From Imperialibacter sp965651695 (GTDB lineage Bacteria; Bacteroidota; Bacteroidia; Cytophagales; Cyclobacteriaceae): DNA of 64,000 nt. The translations under genes were made by a program, and so were the position numbers. The first letter of the stretch is position 1. The number at the start of each line of letters is the position of its first letter. Below the pieces are notes generated by a model, which ran no database searches, was not told the origin of the DNA, and was given only the letters and a program-made list of their open reading frames with translations. Shown here piece after piece: positions 52,218 to 61,088 of the stretch. The stretch is taken from NCBI GenBank assembly GCA_965651695.1, contig CBFGTI010000005.1, positions 1 through 64,000 of the forward strand. Reading direction: 5' to 3'.

Positions 52218-54694
52218 AAAAGAACATCAGCATAAACATCAGCGGGATCATCTTCCATATAGAAGAGGATGGCTACGACAAGCTGAAAGGCTATCTTGAA
52301 TCTATTTCGACCTATTTTTCCACCTTCGAAGACAGCAAGGAGATTATCGCAGATATTGAAAGCCGAATCGCCGAAATATTTCTCGATAAGCTGAATAAAG
52401 AAGGGAAGCAGGTGGTTTCGCTCGAAAATGTAAATAGCCTGATCAGCACCATGGGTACTGTGGCCGATTTTGAAGCTATTGAAGACATTCAGGAAAAAGT
52501 GGCACCCGAAAGCACCACCTCTAAAGAAGAGGCTAAAGAAAACACCTTTGAAGAACCGGCTGCAGGTGCAAAACCGGCAGGCAAACGCCTTTTCCGCGAC
52601 CTCAACCGCAAGGTAATAGCGGGTGTGGGTAGCGGCATTGCCCACTATTTCGGCATCGACCCCATGTGGGTTCGGCTGCTTTTCATTCTTCTGTTCTTCA
52701 ACTTCTTTTTGCCTGGCCTTAGTGGCGCAGCCCTTATCGCCTACATTATTATGTGGATAGTAGTGCCCGGCTCAAGCACGCTGGAAGATGATAAGAAGGT
52801 GAAAAAGATGTTTCGAAACCCCGACGACCGGGTGCTTGGCGGTGTGGCAAGTGGTGTAGCGGCCTACTTTGGTGCCGATATCACCGTGATACGCCTGCTT
52901 TTCGTGTTGTCGATATTCCTGGGTGGCACCGGCTTTTTCATCTACATTATTTTGTGGATTATAACACCACTCGCACGCACCATTACCGAAAAAATGCAAA
53001 TGCAAGGCGAGCCGGTTACGCTTTCCAATATCGAAACCAATATTAAGTCGAGCCTCAATGTAAAAGAGGGCGAAGAAAGCCCGCTGGTTAAAATACTGCT
53101 GTTCCCGTTCAGGCTGGTAGCCGTTGTTATTAATGGGCTAGCCAGGTTCCTCGGACCCGCCTCCAAAGTACTTGTAGATATCATCAGAGTACTTGTAGGC
53201 TTGATCTTCAGCGTTACCGGCCTATCGATCATGATTGCCATAGCAGTTACGTCCGCAATGTTCCTGGGGCTAACTATCGGCTGGTGGGATTGGGTTCAGG
53301 TAGACGGCGTGCCCGTGGAGATATTCCAGCAATCGATACCTGCCTTTGCTGTGCTGGGATTGTTCCTTACCATATTCATCCCCGCACTTGGATTTACGCT
53401 GGCCGGTGTGAGCATCATTGCCCGCAGGAGGCTGGGCAAGCCCTACCTTGGCTGGAGCCTGTTTGGCTTGTGGATCATCAGCCTTGTAATGGTGAGCTTT
53501 ACCATACCGCGCATTGTAATGGACTTCCGGTCAGACGCCATTCACACCGAAACAAAAACGTACGACCTGGCTGGTAAAACCGCCTTGCTTACAATGACGG
53601 AGGAAGACAAAAGACGATGGGATGAGTGGAAACGGGGCTATGAGGCGGTGGAGCTCCGCCTGCGTGGCCACGACGACTCAGTGTACAGGCTGGTAATGGA
53701 CTACGAAGCACGTGGAAAAGACAGGTCTGCCGCTCTTGAAAATGCACAGATGGTCAGCTACGACTTCAGCATGCAAGACTCCGTTTTCACTTTTGCCTCA
53801 AAGCTCAAATTCAAAGAAAATGCAAGTTTCAGAGGTCAAAACCTCGACATGACCCTGTACATACCTTACTACCAGCCTTTTATGATGGACGAAGAGCTGT
53901 CGGACATACTGCGCAACACCATCTACCGTAGCGGCTATTCTGTCAGACAAATGGAAGGAAATGTATGGGTGTTTACCGAAGATGGCCTTAAATGCCAAAC
54001 CTGCGAGCAGTATGAAGATGATGACTACAGCTCAAACAGCGGAAGCCGAACGTTCGACAGCGACCCGCTAACTTTCAGCTTTACCGGCTACGACGAAATT
54101 GAAGCAGGGGGCATCTTCAAATTCTATATAAAGCAAGGCGAATACAAAGATATCGAGATAACCGGCAGCGAACGCTGGCTCGACAAGGTTTCCGTGAGGC
54201 AGTCTAATGGTGTGCTGCGGTTCGACGTAAGCGGCCGAAGCTGGAACTGGGGCGACGACTGGGATGCCGGCGACAAGATCTACGTTTATCTGACCACACC
54301 ACAACTCGAATCGCTGGAGTTGTCCGGAGCCTCCGAAGCTTACCTGGAGGGTTTCCAGGCCAACCGTATGTCGCTGGATTTCTCCGGGGTTGCATCGGCT
54401 GATATGGATATTGACGCATCCAGCCTTACCATAGATATGGACGGTGGCAGCAAAATTACCCTACGAGGCAGTGTAAACGAGCTTACTGCCGATGTCGAAG
54501 GCGCGGCCTCGCTGGATGCATTCGGAAGCGAGGTACGATATGCCGAAATAAACACTTCGGGAGCAGCAAGAGCCAAAATAAATGCCATGGTGGAACTAAA
54601 AGCCGAAGCTACCGGCGCCAGCACCCTCACCTATCGGGGCGATGCCCGCACCGACATAAGGCGGTCAGGCGCAGGCTCAGTGCGAAAAGACTAG
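52214..54694 (+). CDS. PspC-PspC-GIN (DUF2807) membrane protein
   Basis: The 826-residue protein has an N-terminal cytoplasmic region, then two PspC domains (about 118-178 and 194-255: RKVIAGVGSGIAHYFGIDP and DDRVLGGVASGVAAYFGAD), then four or more membrane helices. The C-terminal third is a DUF2807 GIN beta-helix-type domain with SGASEAYLEGF and AEATGASTLTYRG turns. PspC relatives sense membrane stress. The GIN part is a surface or periplasmic head common in Bacteroidota. PadR plus PspC-GIN is a recurring operon in this phylum (known pattern), probably a membrane-stress module. Confidence 0.9.
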   Translation: MKKNISINISGIIFHIEEDGYDKLKGYLESISTYFSTFEDSKEIIADIESRIAEIFLDKLNKEGKQVVSLENVNSLISTMGTVADFEAIEDIQEKVAPESTTSKEEAKENTFEEPAAGAKPAGKRLFRDLNRKVIAGVGSGIAHYFGIDPMWVRLLFILLFFNFFLPGLSGAALIAYIIMWIVVPGSSTLEDDKKVKKMFRNPDDRVLGGVASGVAAYFGADITVIRLLFVLSIFLGGTGFFIYIILWIITPLARTITEKMQMQGEPVTLSNIETNIKSSLNVKEGEESPLVKILLFPFRLVAVVINGLARFLGPASKVLVDIIRVLVGLIFSVTGLSIMIAIAVTSAMFLGLTIGWWDWVQVDGVPVEIFQQSIPAFAVLGLFLTIFIPALGFTLAGVSIIARRRLGKPYLGWSLFGLWIISLVMVSFTIPRIVMDFRSDAIHTETKTYDLAGKTALLTMTEEDKRRWDEWKRGYEAVELRLRGHDDSVYRLVMDYEARGKDRSAALENAQMVSYDFSMQDSVFTFASKLKFKENASFRGQNLDMTLYIPYYQPFMMDEELSDILRNTIYRSGYSVRQMEGNVWVFTEDGLKCQTCEQYEDDDYSSNSGSRTFDSDPLTFSFTGYDEIEAGGIFKFYIKQGEYKDIEITGSERWLDKVSVRQSNGVLRFDVSGRSWNWGDDWDAGDKIYVYLTTPQLESLELSGASEAYLEGFQANRMSLDFSGVASADMDIDASSLTIDMDGGSKITLRGSVNELTADVEGAASLDAFGSEVRYAEINTSGAARAKINAMVELKAEATGASTLTYRGDARTDIRRSGAGSVRKD

Positions 54695-54805
54695 TACAAA
54701 AGTTGAAGGTTAACGGTTACAGTTATTTGTGGGTGCCCATTAACCAATAACATTTAACTATTAACCGTTCCTAAAGATCATTTGCCCAATTTTCAAGTCC
54801 AAAAA

Positions 54806-54837
54806 AGCCGGATGCCGTAAGGCGTTCGGTTTTTTTA
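54806..54837 (+). terminator. Rho-independent terminator after PspC-GIN gene
   Basis: Arms AGCCGGATGCC and GGCGTTCGGT with loop GTAA and G-U pairs, followed by seven T. It lies 112 bp after the stop, with AT-rich TTAACC words between. Confidence 0.85.
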
Positions 54838-54937
54838 TTCCTGCCCATCTTACAAGCGGCAGGCCCAATGCCAATAATTATTCAGACCTTCGCGTTTTCT
54901 TCAAAAAAACCCACGGGCTAATCAGCTGTAACTGATA

Positions 54938-56323
54938 ATGGCGAAATCGCGCAAAATTTTCAACGACCCTCTTCTCACATCTCCCATTGATCTCTGGCTG
55001 TCGCCGCTTCGGGCATTTATTTCCAGGCAAACCACCAGCGGTATTGTGCTGTTTGCTGCCGCGGTAGTAGCTCTGGCTTTATCCAATTCGCCTTTTGCTG
55101 AAGACTATCATCACATATGGGAGCATACGTTTTCTATCGGCTTCGACGATTTTATCATCAGCAAAAACCTGCACCATTGGATCAACGATGGTTTGATGGC
55201 GGTTTTCTTTTTTGTGGTGGGGCTTGAGTTGAAAAGAGAGATAATAGCCGGTCAGCTTTCCGATCCACGCAATGCGGTGCTCCCAATAGCAGCGGCAGTG
55301 GGAGGCATGGCAGTGCCTGCAATTATTTACCTCTTCTTTAACACCAGCGGCACAGCAACCGATGGCTGGGGAATCCCGATGGCCACCGACATTGCATTTG
55401 CGCTCGGCATTATCTACCTGCTTGGAGATAAAGTGCCACTATCGCTTAAGATCTTTCTCACCGTACTTGCCATTGTAGATGACCTCGGAGCCGTGCTGGT
55501 GATTGCTTTTTTCTATACATCCGATATTTCGTTTGTCAGCCTGGGCTATGGCGCACTTTTTTTGGCCATACTTATCGGGTCCAACCTCGTGGGCATCCGA
55601 AGCACAGTGTACTTTGGCGTAATAGGCATTGCCGGGCTTTGGCTGGCGTTTTTGCTATCGGGTGTGCATGCTACCATAGCTGCCGTGCTTGCCGCTTTTA
55701 CTATTCCTGCCAAAGTAAAGGCCAGTGATGTTTTCTTCCTGAAGCGGGTGCGCATACTTTCCGAAGAGTTTGAAAAAACGGATAAAAACAACTCTCCCCT
55801 GCTAACTCCCAATGAGCTTCAGATACTCGAAGAGTTTCGCGATGTTTCCAAAAAGGCGCTTACACCGCTACAGCGGCTCGAAAGCTCACTCCACCCTTTT
55901 GTGGCGTTTGTGGTGATGCCGGTGTTTGCCCTGGCCAACGCCGGTGTAACCTTCGGCGGCGATTTTACCGACCTTATCCAGACACAGGTATTTTTGGGTG
56001 TCTTTCTCGGGCTCGTGGCAGGCAAATTCGGAGGCGTGGTGCTGATTTCCAAACTACTGGTATGGACCAAGCTTGCCAAGTTGCCAATGGGCGTCAATTG
56101 GCGGCATATGTACGGAGCCGCGCTGCTGGCAGGCGTGGGCTTTACCATGTCGCTTTTCATCTCCGAGCTTGCCTTTATCGAAAAGGCCTATATACTTCAA
56201 GCCAAAATGGGTATACTTATGGCTTCTTTTGTAGCAGGCATCGGAGGATTTCTGCTCCTCAATTCCACCAAGCGCCAAACCGGCACGACACCCGACGCAC
56301 CGCCTGTAAAAAAATTCGATTAG
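54938..56323 (+). CDS. nhaA: NhaA-type Na+/H+ antiporter
   Basis: The 461-residue protein has about 12 membrane helices. The sodium-site motifs are clear: TDIAFALGIIYLLGDKVP and the Asp pair in AIVDDLGAVLVIAFFY. The start LPSPIDLWLSPLRAFISRQTTSGIVLF fits. It exchanges Na+ (or Li+) for protons, for pH and salt balance. The tail is hydrophilic and Pro/Lys-rich. Its stop overlaps, in the convergent orientation, the stop of the small LuxR-HTH gene by four bases. Confidence 0.95.
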   Translation: MAKSRKIFNDPLLTSPIDLWLSPLRAFISRQTTSGIVLFAAAVVALALSNSPFAEDYHHIWEHTFSIGFDDFIISKNLHHWINDGLMAVFFFVVGLELKREIIAGQLSDPRNAVLPIAAAVGGMAVPAIIYLFFNTSGTATDGWGIPMATDIAFALGIIYLLGDKVPLSLKIFLTVLAIVDDLGAVLVIAFFYTSDISFVSLGYGALFLAILIGSNLVGIRSTVYFGVIGIAGLWLAFLLSGVHATIAAVLAAFTIPAKVKASDVFFLKRVRILSEEFEKTDKNNSPLLTPNELQILEEFRDVSKKALTPLQRLESSLHPFVAFVVMPVFALANAGVTFGGDFTDLIQTQVFLGVFLGLVAGKFGGVVLISKLLVWTKLAKLPMGVNWRHMYGAALLAGVGFTMSLFISELAFIEKAYILQAKMGILMASFVAGIGGFLLLNSTKRQTGTTPDAPPVKKFD

Positions 56324-56574
56324 CAGATCAGTCCTTCCCGAAGCGCCACACTTACCAGGTGGGGAGTGTTGCTTACATTAAGCTTGCGAAGCAGGTTGCT
56401 CTTATGCTTGGCCACCGTGAGTTCGCTTATAAAAAGGATTTCAGAAATTTCTTTGGCGCTGTAGCCAAAAGAGAGTTGCTCCACGATCTCCTTTTCTCTC
56501 CTTGTTAGCTGATTTGGCTGCTCCAGCTTTGGCTGCTCCAGCTTAGGCTGCTCCAGCTTATGCTGCTCTGTCAT
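56320..56574 (-). CDS. Short LuxR-type HTH protein with KLEQP repeats
   Basis: This 84-residue protein has only an output domain. The C-terminal 60 residues are a LuxR/FixJ helix-turn-helix: LTRREKEIVEQLSFGYSAKEI, then LTVAKHKSNLLRKLNV. There is no receiver domain. The N-terminus holds three KLEQP units from 15-bp tandem DNA repeats (about 56518-56565). It may act as a free transcription factor, or the gene may be the remnant of a longer response regulator. One of the three shared ECF-like promoters lies 26 bp upstream, divergent from the sigma gene. Confidence 0.8.
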   Translation of the reverse strand: MTEQHKLEQPKLEQPKLEQPNQLTRREKEIVEQLSFGYSAKEISEILFISELTVAKHKSNLLRKLNVSNTPHLVSVALREGLIC

Positions 56575-56600
56575 GGCGTTTTCACTTTTAGTACACTACC

Positions 56601-56627
56601 TTATGACGAATCGCAGAAAAGGTCACC
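56601..56627 (-). promoter_or_regulatory. Shared ECF-type promoter, copy before the LuxR-HTH gene
   Basis: On the minus strand: GGTGACCTTTT, then 10 bases, then TCATAA. It faces the LuxR-HTH gene, 26 bp away. The mirror copy for the sigma gene lies 48 bp to the right. Confidence 0.72.
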
Positions 56628-56675
56628 CGCCTTTTTTCAAATACTTGATTCCCCTACTTATATTTCGGTATTTTA

Positions 56676-56702
56676 GGTGACCTTTTGCATTTTTGATCAT
56701 AA
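56676..56702 (+). promoter_or_regulatory. Shared ECF-type promoter, copy before the sigma gene
   Basis: GGTGACCTTTT, then 10 bases, then TCATAA, as in the copies at 56601 and 61776. The -10 end is 13 bp before the ATG, so the message would have a very short leader. The ECF factor next to it is the likely reader, making it autoregulated. Confidence 0.72.
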
Positions 56703-56715
56703 CACAATAACCGGA

Positions 56716-57288
56716 ATGGATGAAACCCTAATTGCCTCCCTTCAGCACGGAGACATGAAAGCGCTCGAAACACTTTACATCAAATACCGGCAAGATTTTC
56801 TGGCTATGATTACAAATAAATACCGGCTAACCCATGACGACGCACGTGATGTGTACCAGGTAGCTACGCTACGGCTGTACAATAACGTGGTGAAGGGAAA
56901 GGTAACGATGATGCACGACAGCATTAAACCCTATCTGTTTAGCATTGGCCTTAATGTGTACAAAGAGATGGTTCGCGCCGAAATGCGGGTGCCCTTGCGG
57001 CAAAGCCCGCTCGAATGGGCCGAAGAAAAAATTGACGATCACGAAGAAAAAGATGCGGCTCTGTTGAGGGAAGGCCTGCTGGAGGCTACGAAAAGGGCAA
57101 TTGAAAAGCTGGGAGATCCCTGCAAAAGCATGCTCACCAAGTTCTATTATTTCAAAGCCAGCATGCAACAACTGATGCAGGAATTTGGCTATAAAAATGA
57201 AGCAACTGCCAAGAACAAAAAGTATAAATGCCTGCAGCAATTGAGAGAAATGCTGCACTACGAAAAGGTTAAAATGGCCATCGCTTAA
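56716..57288 (+). CDS. ECF-type RNA polymerase sigma factor
   Basis: The protein has 190 residues from the ATG at 56716. Region 2 is DVYQVATLRLYNNVVKGK, region 4 the helices around DPCKSMLTKFYYFKASMQQLMQEFGYKNEATAKNKK. It lacks the other sigma-70 regions, as ECF factors do. It directs polymerase to a small promoter set. The nearest candidate is the GGTGACCTTTT-N10-TCATAA pair of elements at its own gene and the LuxR gene. The next gene, 10 bp on, encodes a membrane TPR protein that looks like its anti-sigma factor. Confidence 0.9.
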   Translation: MDETLIASLQHGDMKALETLYIKYRQDFLAMITNKYRLTHDDARDVYQVATLRLYNNVVKGKVTMMHDSIKPYLFSIGLNVYKEMVRAEMRVPLRQSPLEWAEEKIDDHEEKDAALLREGLLEATKRAIEKLGDPCKSMLTKFYYFKASMQQLMQEFGYKNEATAKNKKYKCLQQLREMLHYEKVKMAIA

Positions 57289-57298
57289 GTTGAGAAAA

Positions 57299-58030
57299 AT
57301 GGAAGAGAAAGACATAGCGCTTATTGACCAGTTCCTTAGCGGTGAGCTTTCTGAAGCTGAAATGGCGGCTTTCCGGCAGAGGCTGGCAACCGACAAAGAA
57401 TTCGAAAAACTGTACGAAGACTTGAGATATATACAGCATGGTTTACAGCAGGCTGAGCTGGAAAAGGCCTGGAAGACCATACAACATACAGAAGCCCGGC
57501 TGGCAGCTGCCGGGCAGTCCCGCCCGCTGGGATGGAAGGTGTGGCTCCCGGTAGCCGCTTCTTTTGCTTTGCTGCTGTTGGCTGCATGGTTTTTTCTGTT
57601 GAAGCCACCGGCGCCAGACGAGCTGTTTGCGCAATACTTTGAGGTGTATCCCAATGTGGAGGCCCCGATTTACCGCGACAGCAGCAGCTCCGACAGCCTT
57701 ACTAACAAAGATCTGGCCTTCCGGCGCTATGCCGCCTCCGATTTTACCGGAGCCATCGTACTTTTCGAAAGCATCGAAAACAAAGATGAAGGCACCCGTT
57801 TTTACCTGGGCATTAGCTACCTGGCCCATGGAGATGCCCAAAAGGCGATTGAAGTGCTAAAAGATGTGAAAAGCGGGGCTGTACAATACAATACCCAGAT
57901 TGACTGGTTCCTGGCGCTGGCGCTGATAAAAGATAAACAGGTAGAAGACGCCAAAGAACTGCTGGAAGAGCTGGCCGTGTCCGGAACGGCTTACGAACAA
58001 CGGAGCAAAGAGCTTTTAAAAGCATTATAA
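57299..58030 (+). CDS. Membrane anti-sigma-like protein with periplasmic TPRs
   Basis: The protein has 243 residues from the ATG at 57299. The N-terminal 75 residues (LIDQFLSGELSEAEMAAFRQ) resemble the sigma-binding start of membrane anti-sigma factors. One membrane helix lies at about 81-101 (VWLPVAASFALLLLAAWFFL), and the C-terminal half holds TPR-like helices (FYLGISYLAHGDAQKAIEVLK). This orientation would place the anti-sigma part in the cytoplasm and the TPRs in the periplasm, where the next gene's TPR-CHAT protein acts. The zinc HxxxCxxC motif is absent. Inferred role: holding the sigma factor until the envelope signal arrives. Confidence 0.68.
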   Translation: MEEKDIALIDQFLSGELSEAEMAAFRQRLATDKEFEKLYEDLRYIQHGLQQAELEKAWKTIQHTEARLAAAGQSRPLGWKVWLPVAASFALLLLAAWFFLLKPPAPDELFAQYFEVYPNVEAPIYRDSSSSDSLTNKDLAFRRYAASDFTGAIVLFESIENKDEGTRFYLGISYLAHGDAQKAIEVLKDVKSGAVQYNTQIDWFLALALIKDKQVEDAKELLEELAVSGTAYEQRSKELLKAL

Positions 58031-58162
58031 ACACCCCCGGGGATACCACTTTTTCGAAAAAATCCCCATTTGTCTACCCTATTGTTTCGCGCAGGTTTAC
58101 TAAGCGCTATATTGATGCGTGCTAAGGGGACATCCTCTTACTGTCTTATTTAGTTGTTGTGC

Positions 58163-61069
58163 ATGTATACGACCTCCCGAAAGTTGGCTTTGTGGGCCTT
58201 GTTTACTTTTTATTTCTTTAAAGGATATTCGTCAACGCCGAATCTTCAGCTGAAAGCCGATGCACTTTTGGCTCAAAGGAGCTATAATGAAGCAGCGGCT
58301 TTGTACGAGAACTTGCTTTCTTCAAAAGCTACCGCCCCCTCGCAAAATGCCTACTATTACCATCAGCTTGCGAAGATCAGCCTGCAAACGAGGGATTTCG
58401 ACCGTGCCCTTCAATTACTGTTGACCGGCCGTTCCCACCTCAGTCCCAACCGGCAAGACTCGCTGCATGTGGAAAACTACTTTCTGCACGGCCTTTATTA
58501 TTACGATACCGAGCAGCCAAAGCAGGCTATGCTCCACTTTGAGCAGGCGCTTGACCTGGCAAAAAAGGTACACGGCAACACCAGCAGGCAGGTGGCGCTA
58601 AACCTCCTGTGGATAGGAAATGTGTATGCGCATAAGTTTTTTCAGATACCCATGGGGCTGCAGTATTACGAGGAAGCGAATAAGCTTGCCCGGCATTTGA
58701 GCGAAGAAGAGGCTGCGTTTCTTGCTTACAACTTTGCACGGGTACACCAGACAAGAAACGACATAGAAACTTCCGTAATCTACCTGAAAAGGGCGGAAGC
58801 CTTTTATTCTTCCCAACCGTTCTATGGAGCAGAATTGGCCGACTGCTACAACCTCCGGGCTTTGGATTATATGTACCGGGGCGATACCACACGTTTTTTT
58901 GCGTACGAGGAATTGGCGATAAGTACTGTACAAAAAACAGGGCAAGGGCGCTACAAGCTTACCAAATATCACGACAACATGGGGGCGGTAAGCAAGTTTA
59001 CCGGCAATTGCAGCGCAGCACTCGGCTACTATAAAAAAGCCCTTAACTCGGCCGTAAATTCAAAATACAACCAGGCCAGCATTTCCAACACCTATCTCAA
59101 CCTGGGTGAGTATTTTGGCGACTGCGAAGGCAAACTGGACTCAGCCATATTTTATTTAAAAGAATGCCTTGCCATAAGAAAAAGTGCCTACGGAGAAAAG
59201 CACTCTGAGACGTCGACGACGTATTTGCATTTGGCGCAATACTACGCTTCCTCGGGTTTAATTGACTCAGCACTTTATTTCAACCAGCAGGCCCTGATGT
59301 CTGAGGCGCACCATTTTGACGCCACGGATATCACCGAAAATCCCGTTTCACTCGGGGTGGGCTATGGTCTTGAACTAGTTGGGGCCTTACATATCAAATC
59401 GAAGCTCCTGGCCAGTAGGTTCGAGGAAAAAAAGAATATTACTGACTTAGAGCTAGCTTTCCAAACGCTTTTAAGAGCAGACAGTTTGCTTACCGTACAC
59501 AGGCAAAGCTTTTACTGGCAAGAGTCAAAACTCACTTATCGTGCTACGCTCAGAAGTATTTACTCCCGTGCATTAGCATATGGGCTAAAGCTATTTGAGA
59601 AAACACAGAGCCGGTTGGTAATAGAGCAGTGTTTTTATTTAATGGAAAACGCCCGCTACAGCCTGCTGTTGGAAGACATCAGCGATATGCGTGGCAATAA
59701 ACATAAGCGCGAGCTCCACTTGAAAAAAGAAATGGCTGCACTTTCGCAGAAACTGCAAACGCTGCCTGAGAATATCGACCTGACAAAGGCCATTGTTGCC
59801 AAAAAAGATAGCGTAAAACAACAATTGCAGGCGTATTACGACAGCCTCGGCTCGTCGGGGAATGTATTCAAGAACTTTACACTCGCTAGTGTTTTGGACG
59901 ACTGCAGTGAATTTCTCGACGATCAAACGCTGGTGTTGAGCTTCTTTGCAGCAGAGGATGCTATTTATACCATTACCATTTCACATGACGATGTCGATTT
60001 TTATGCGTTAAAAAGAGATGATGAACTTAATTCTTATCTGAAGAGCTATAAACAGCTGGTTAGTAATGTGCCTCAAAAAAATTCAGCTAACGGGCTGTCG
60101 GCTTACCTAAAAAACGCTTCGCACCTCTCCAGCATCTTATTGCCAGCAGCGATAGAACAATACCCGAAACTCATTGTCATTGCCGATGGGCCTGTTACTA
60201 ACCTCCCTTTCGAAGCCCTCTTTTCCGAAAAACCTGATGCTGCCTGCAAGGGCTATCACTGCTTGCCTTACCTGGTAAAAAAAACAGCGGTTGAATATTG
60301 GTTCTCATATTCCGTGGTGAGGCAGTTTTTACAATTCGCCTCCCGTGCGGAACAGGGGAGATTGCTGGGAATAGCCCCGGAATATGCAAATGAGCTTGAT
60401 ATTTTACCAGGTGCCGCCAGGGAAATAGCCGATCTTATCGAATATGGTGCAGATGTATTGAAGGGCAGCACTGCTACCAAACAATCGTTTCTGCAAGAAG
60501 TTGGCAACTATGATGTAATTCATCTGGCAGCCCATGCCAAAGCCGATACAGTAGACGGCCTTAACAGTTACATTGATTTTTCCAGAAAACCCGACGACCG
60601 ACTCTATGCGTATGAGCTTCTGAGTATGCCATTTAATCCCCGCCTGGTGGTGCTCACCGCCTGCGAAACCGGTGAAGGGGAGTTGAAAACAGGCGAGGGA
60701 GTTTATAGTCTCGGCCGGGCATTCACCGCAGCCGGTGCCAAGGGGTTGATACTCACCGCGTGGAAAATCCCGGATGACGCCACAGCCAAACTGGTTAAGT
60801 TGTTTTACAGCCATTTTTTGGCCGGAGATCCTCCGGCCGCAGCCTTGCAAAAATCCAAAACGGAATTTCTTCAGGAGCAAGACAATTTTACCGCCCACCC
60901 CTATTTCTGGAGCTCCCTCTATTTTGTCGGTCACTATTCAGCCGAAAGCAATGTTCTTAAGAAGGTCAGCGGTGCCGTTGCGGGGGGATTGGCACTGCTT
61001 ATACTGGCAATAATATTTTTCGCAGTTAAGGCAAAGGCCAGAAGGAGATCGGAAAATCTCCTCCTTTAA
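58163..61069 (+). CDS. Envelope TPR-CHAT protein with C-terminal membrane anchor
   Basis: The protein has 968 residues from the ATG at 58163 (a GTG and a TTG lie nine bases upstream). It has a signal-like N-terminus (LALWALFTFYFFKGYSS), at least seven TPRs at about 25-430, a helical linker, and a CHAT domain from about 640. The likely dyad is His791 in LAAHAK and Cys834 in TACETG. A single membrane helix lies near the end (GAVAGGLALLILAIIFFAV). The chain is thus periplasmic and membrane-tied, beside the periplasmic part of the presumed anti-sigma factor. CHAT proteases cut specific substrates, so anti-sigma cleavage is one testable model. Confidence 0.85.
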   Translation: MYTTSRKLALWALFTFYFFKGYSSTPNLQLKADALLAQRSYNEAAALYENLLSSKATAPSQNAYYYHQLAKISLQTRDFDRALQLLLTGRSHLSPNRQDSLHVENYFLHGLYYYDTEQPKQAMLHFEQALDLAKKVHGNTSRQVALNLLWIGNVYAHKFFQIPMGLQYYEEANKLARHLSEEEAAFLAYNFARVHQTRNDIETSVIYLKRAEAFYSSQPFYGAELADCYNLRALDYMYRGDTTRFFAYEELAISTVQKTGQGRYKLTKYHDNMGAVSKFTGNCSAALGYYKKALNSAVNSKYNQASISNTYLNLGEYFGDCEGKLDSAIFYLKECLAIRKSAYGEKHSETSTTYLHLAQYYASSGLIDSALYFNQQALMSEAHHFDATDITENPVSLGVGYGLELVGALHIKSKLLASRFEEKKNITDLELAFQTLLRADSLLTVHRQSFYWQESKLTYRATLRSIYSRALAYGLKLFEKTQSRLVIEQCFYLMENARYSLLLEDISDMRGNKHKRELHLKKEMAALSQKLQTLPENIDLTKAIVAKKDSVKQQLQAYYDSLGSSGNVFKNFTLASVLDDCSEFLDDQTLVLSFFAAEDAIYTITISHDDVDFYALKRDDELNSYLKSYKQLVSNVPQKNSANGLSAYLKNASHLSSILLPAAIEQYPKLIVIADGPVTNLPFEALFSEKPDAACKGYHCLPYLVKKTAVEYWFSYSVVRQFLQFASRAEQGRLLGIAPEYANELDILPGAAREIADLIEYGADVLKGSTATKQSFLQEVGNYDVIHLAAHAKADTVDGLNSYIDFSRKPDDRLYAYELLSMPFNPRLVVLTACETGEGELKTGEGVYSLGRAFTAAGAKGLILTAWKIPDDATAKLVKLFYSHFLAGDPPAAALQKSKTEFLQEQDNFTAHPYFWSSLYFVGHYSAESNVLKKVSGAVAGGLALLILAIIFFAVKAKARRRSENLLL

Positions 61070-61088
61070 ACGCTTACTGCAGGTTTCT

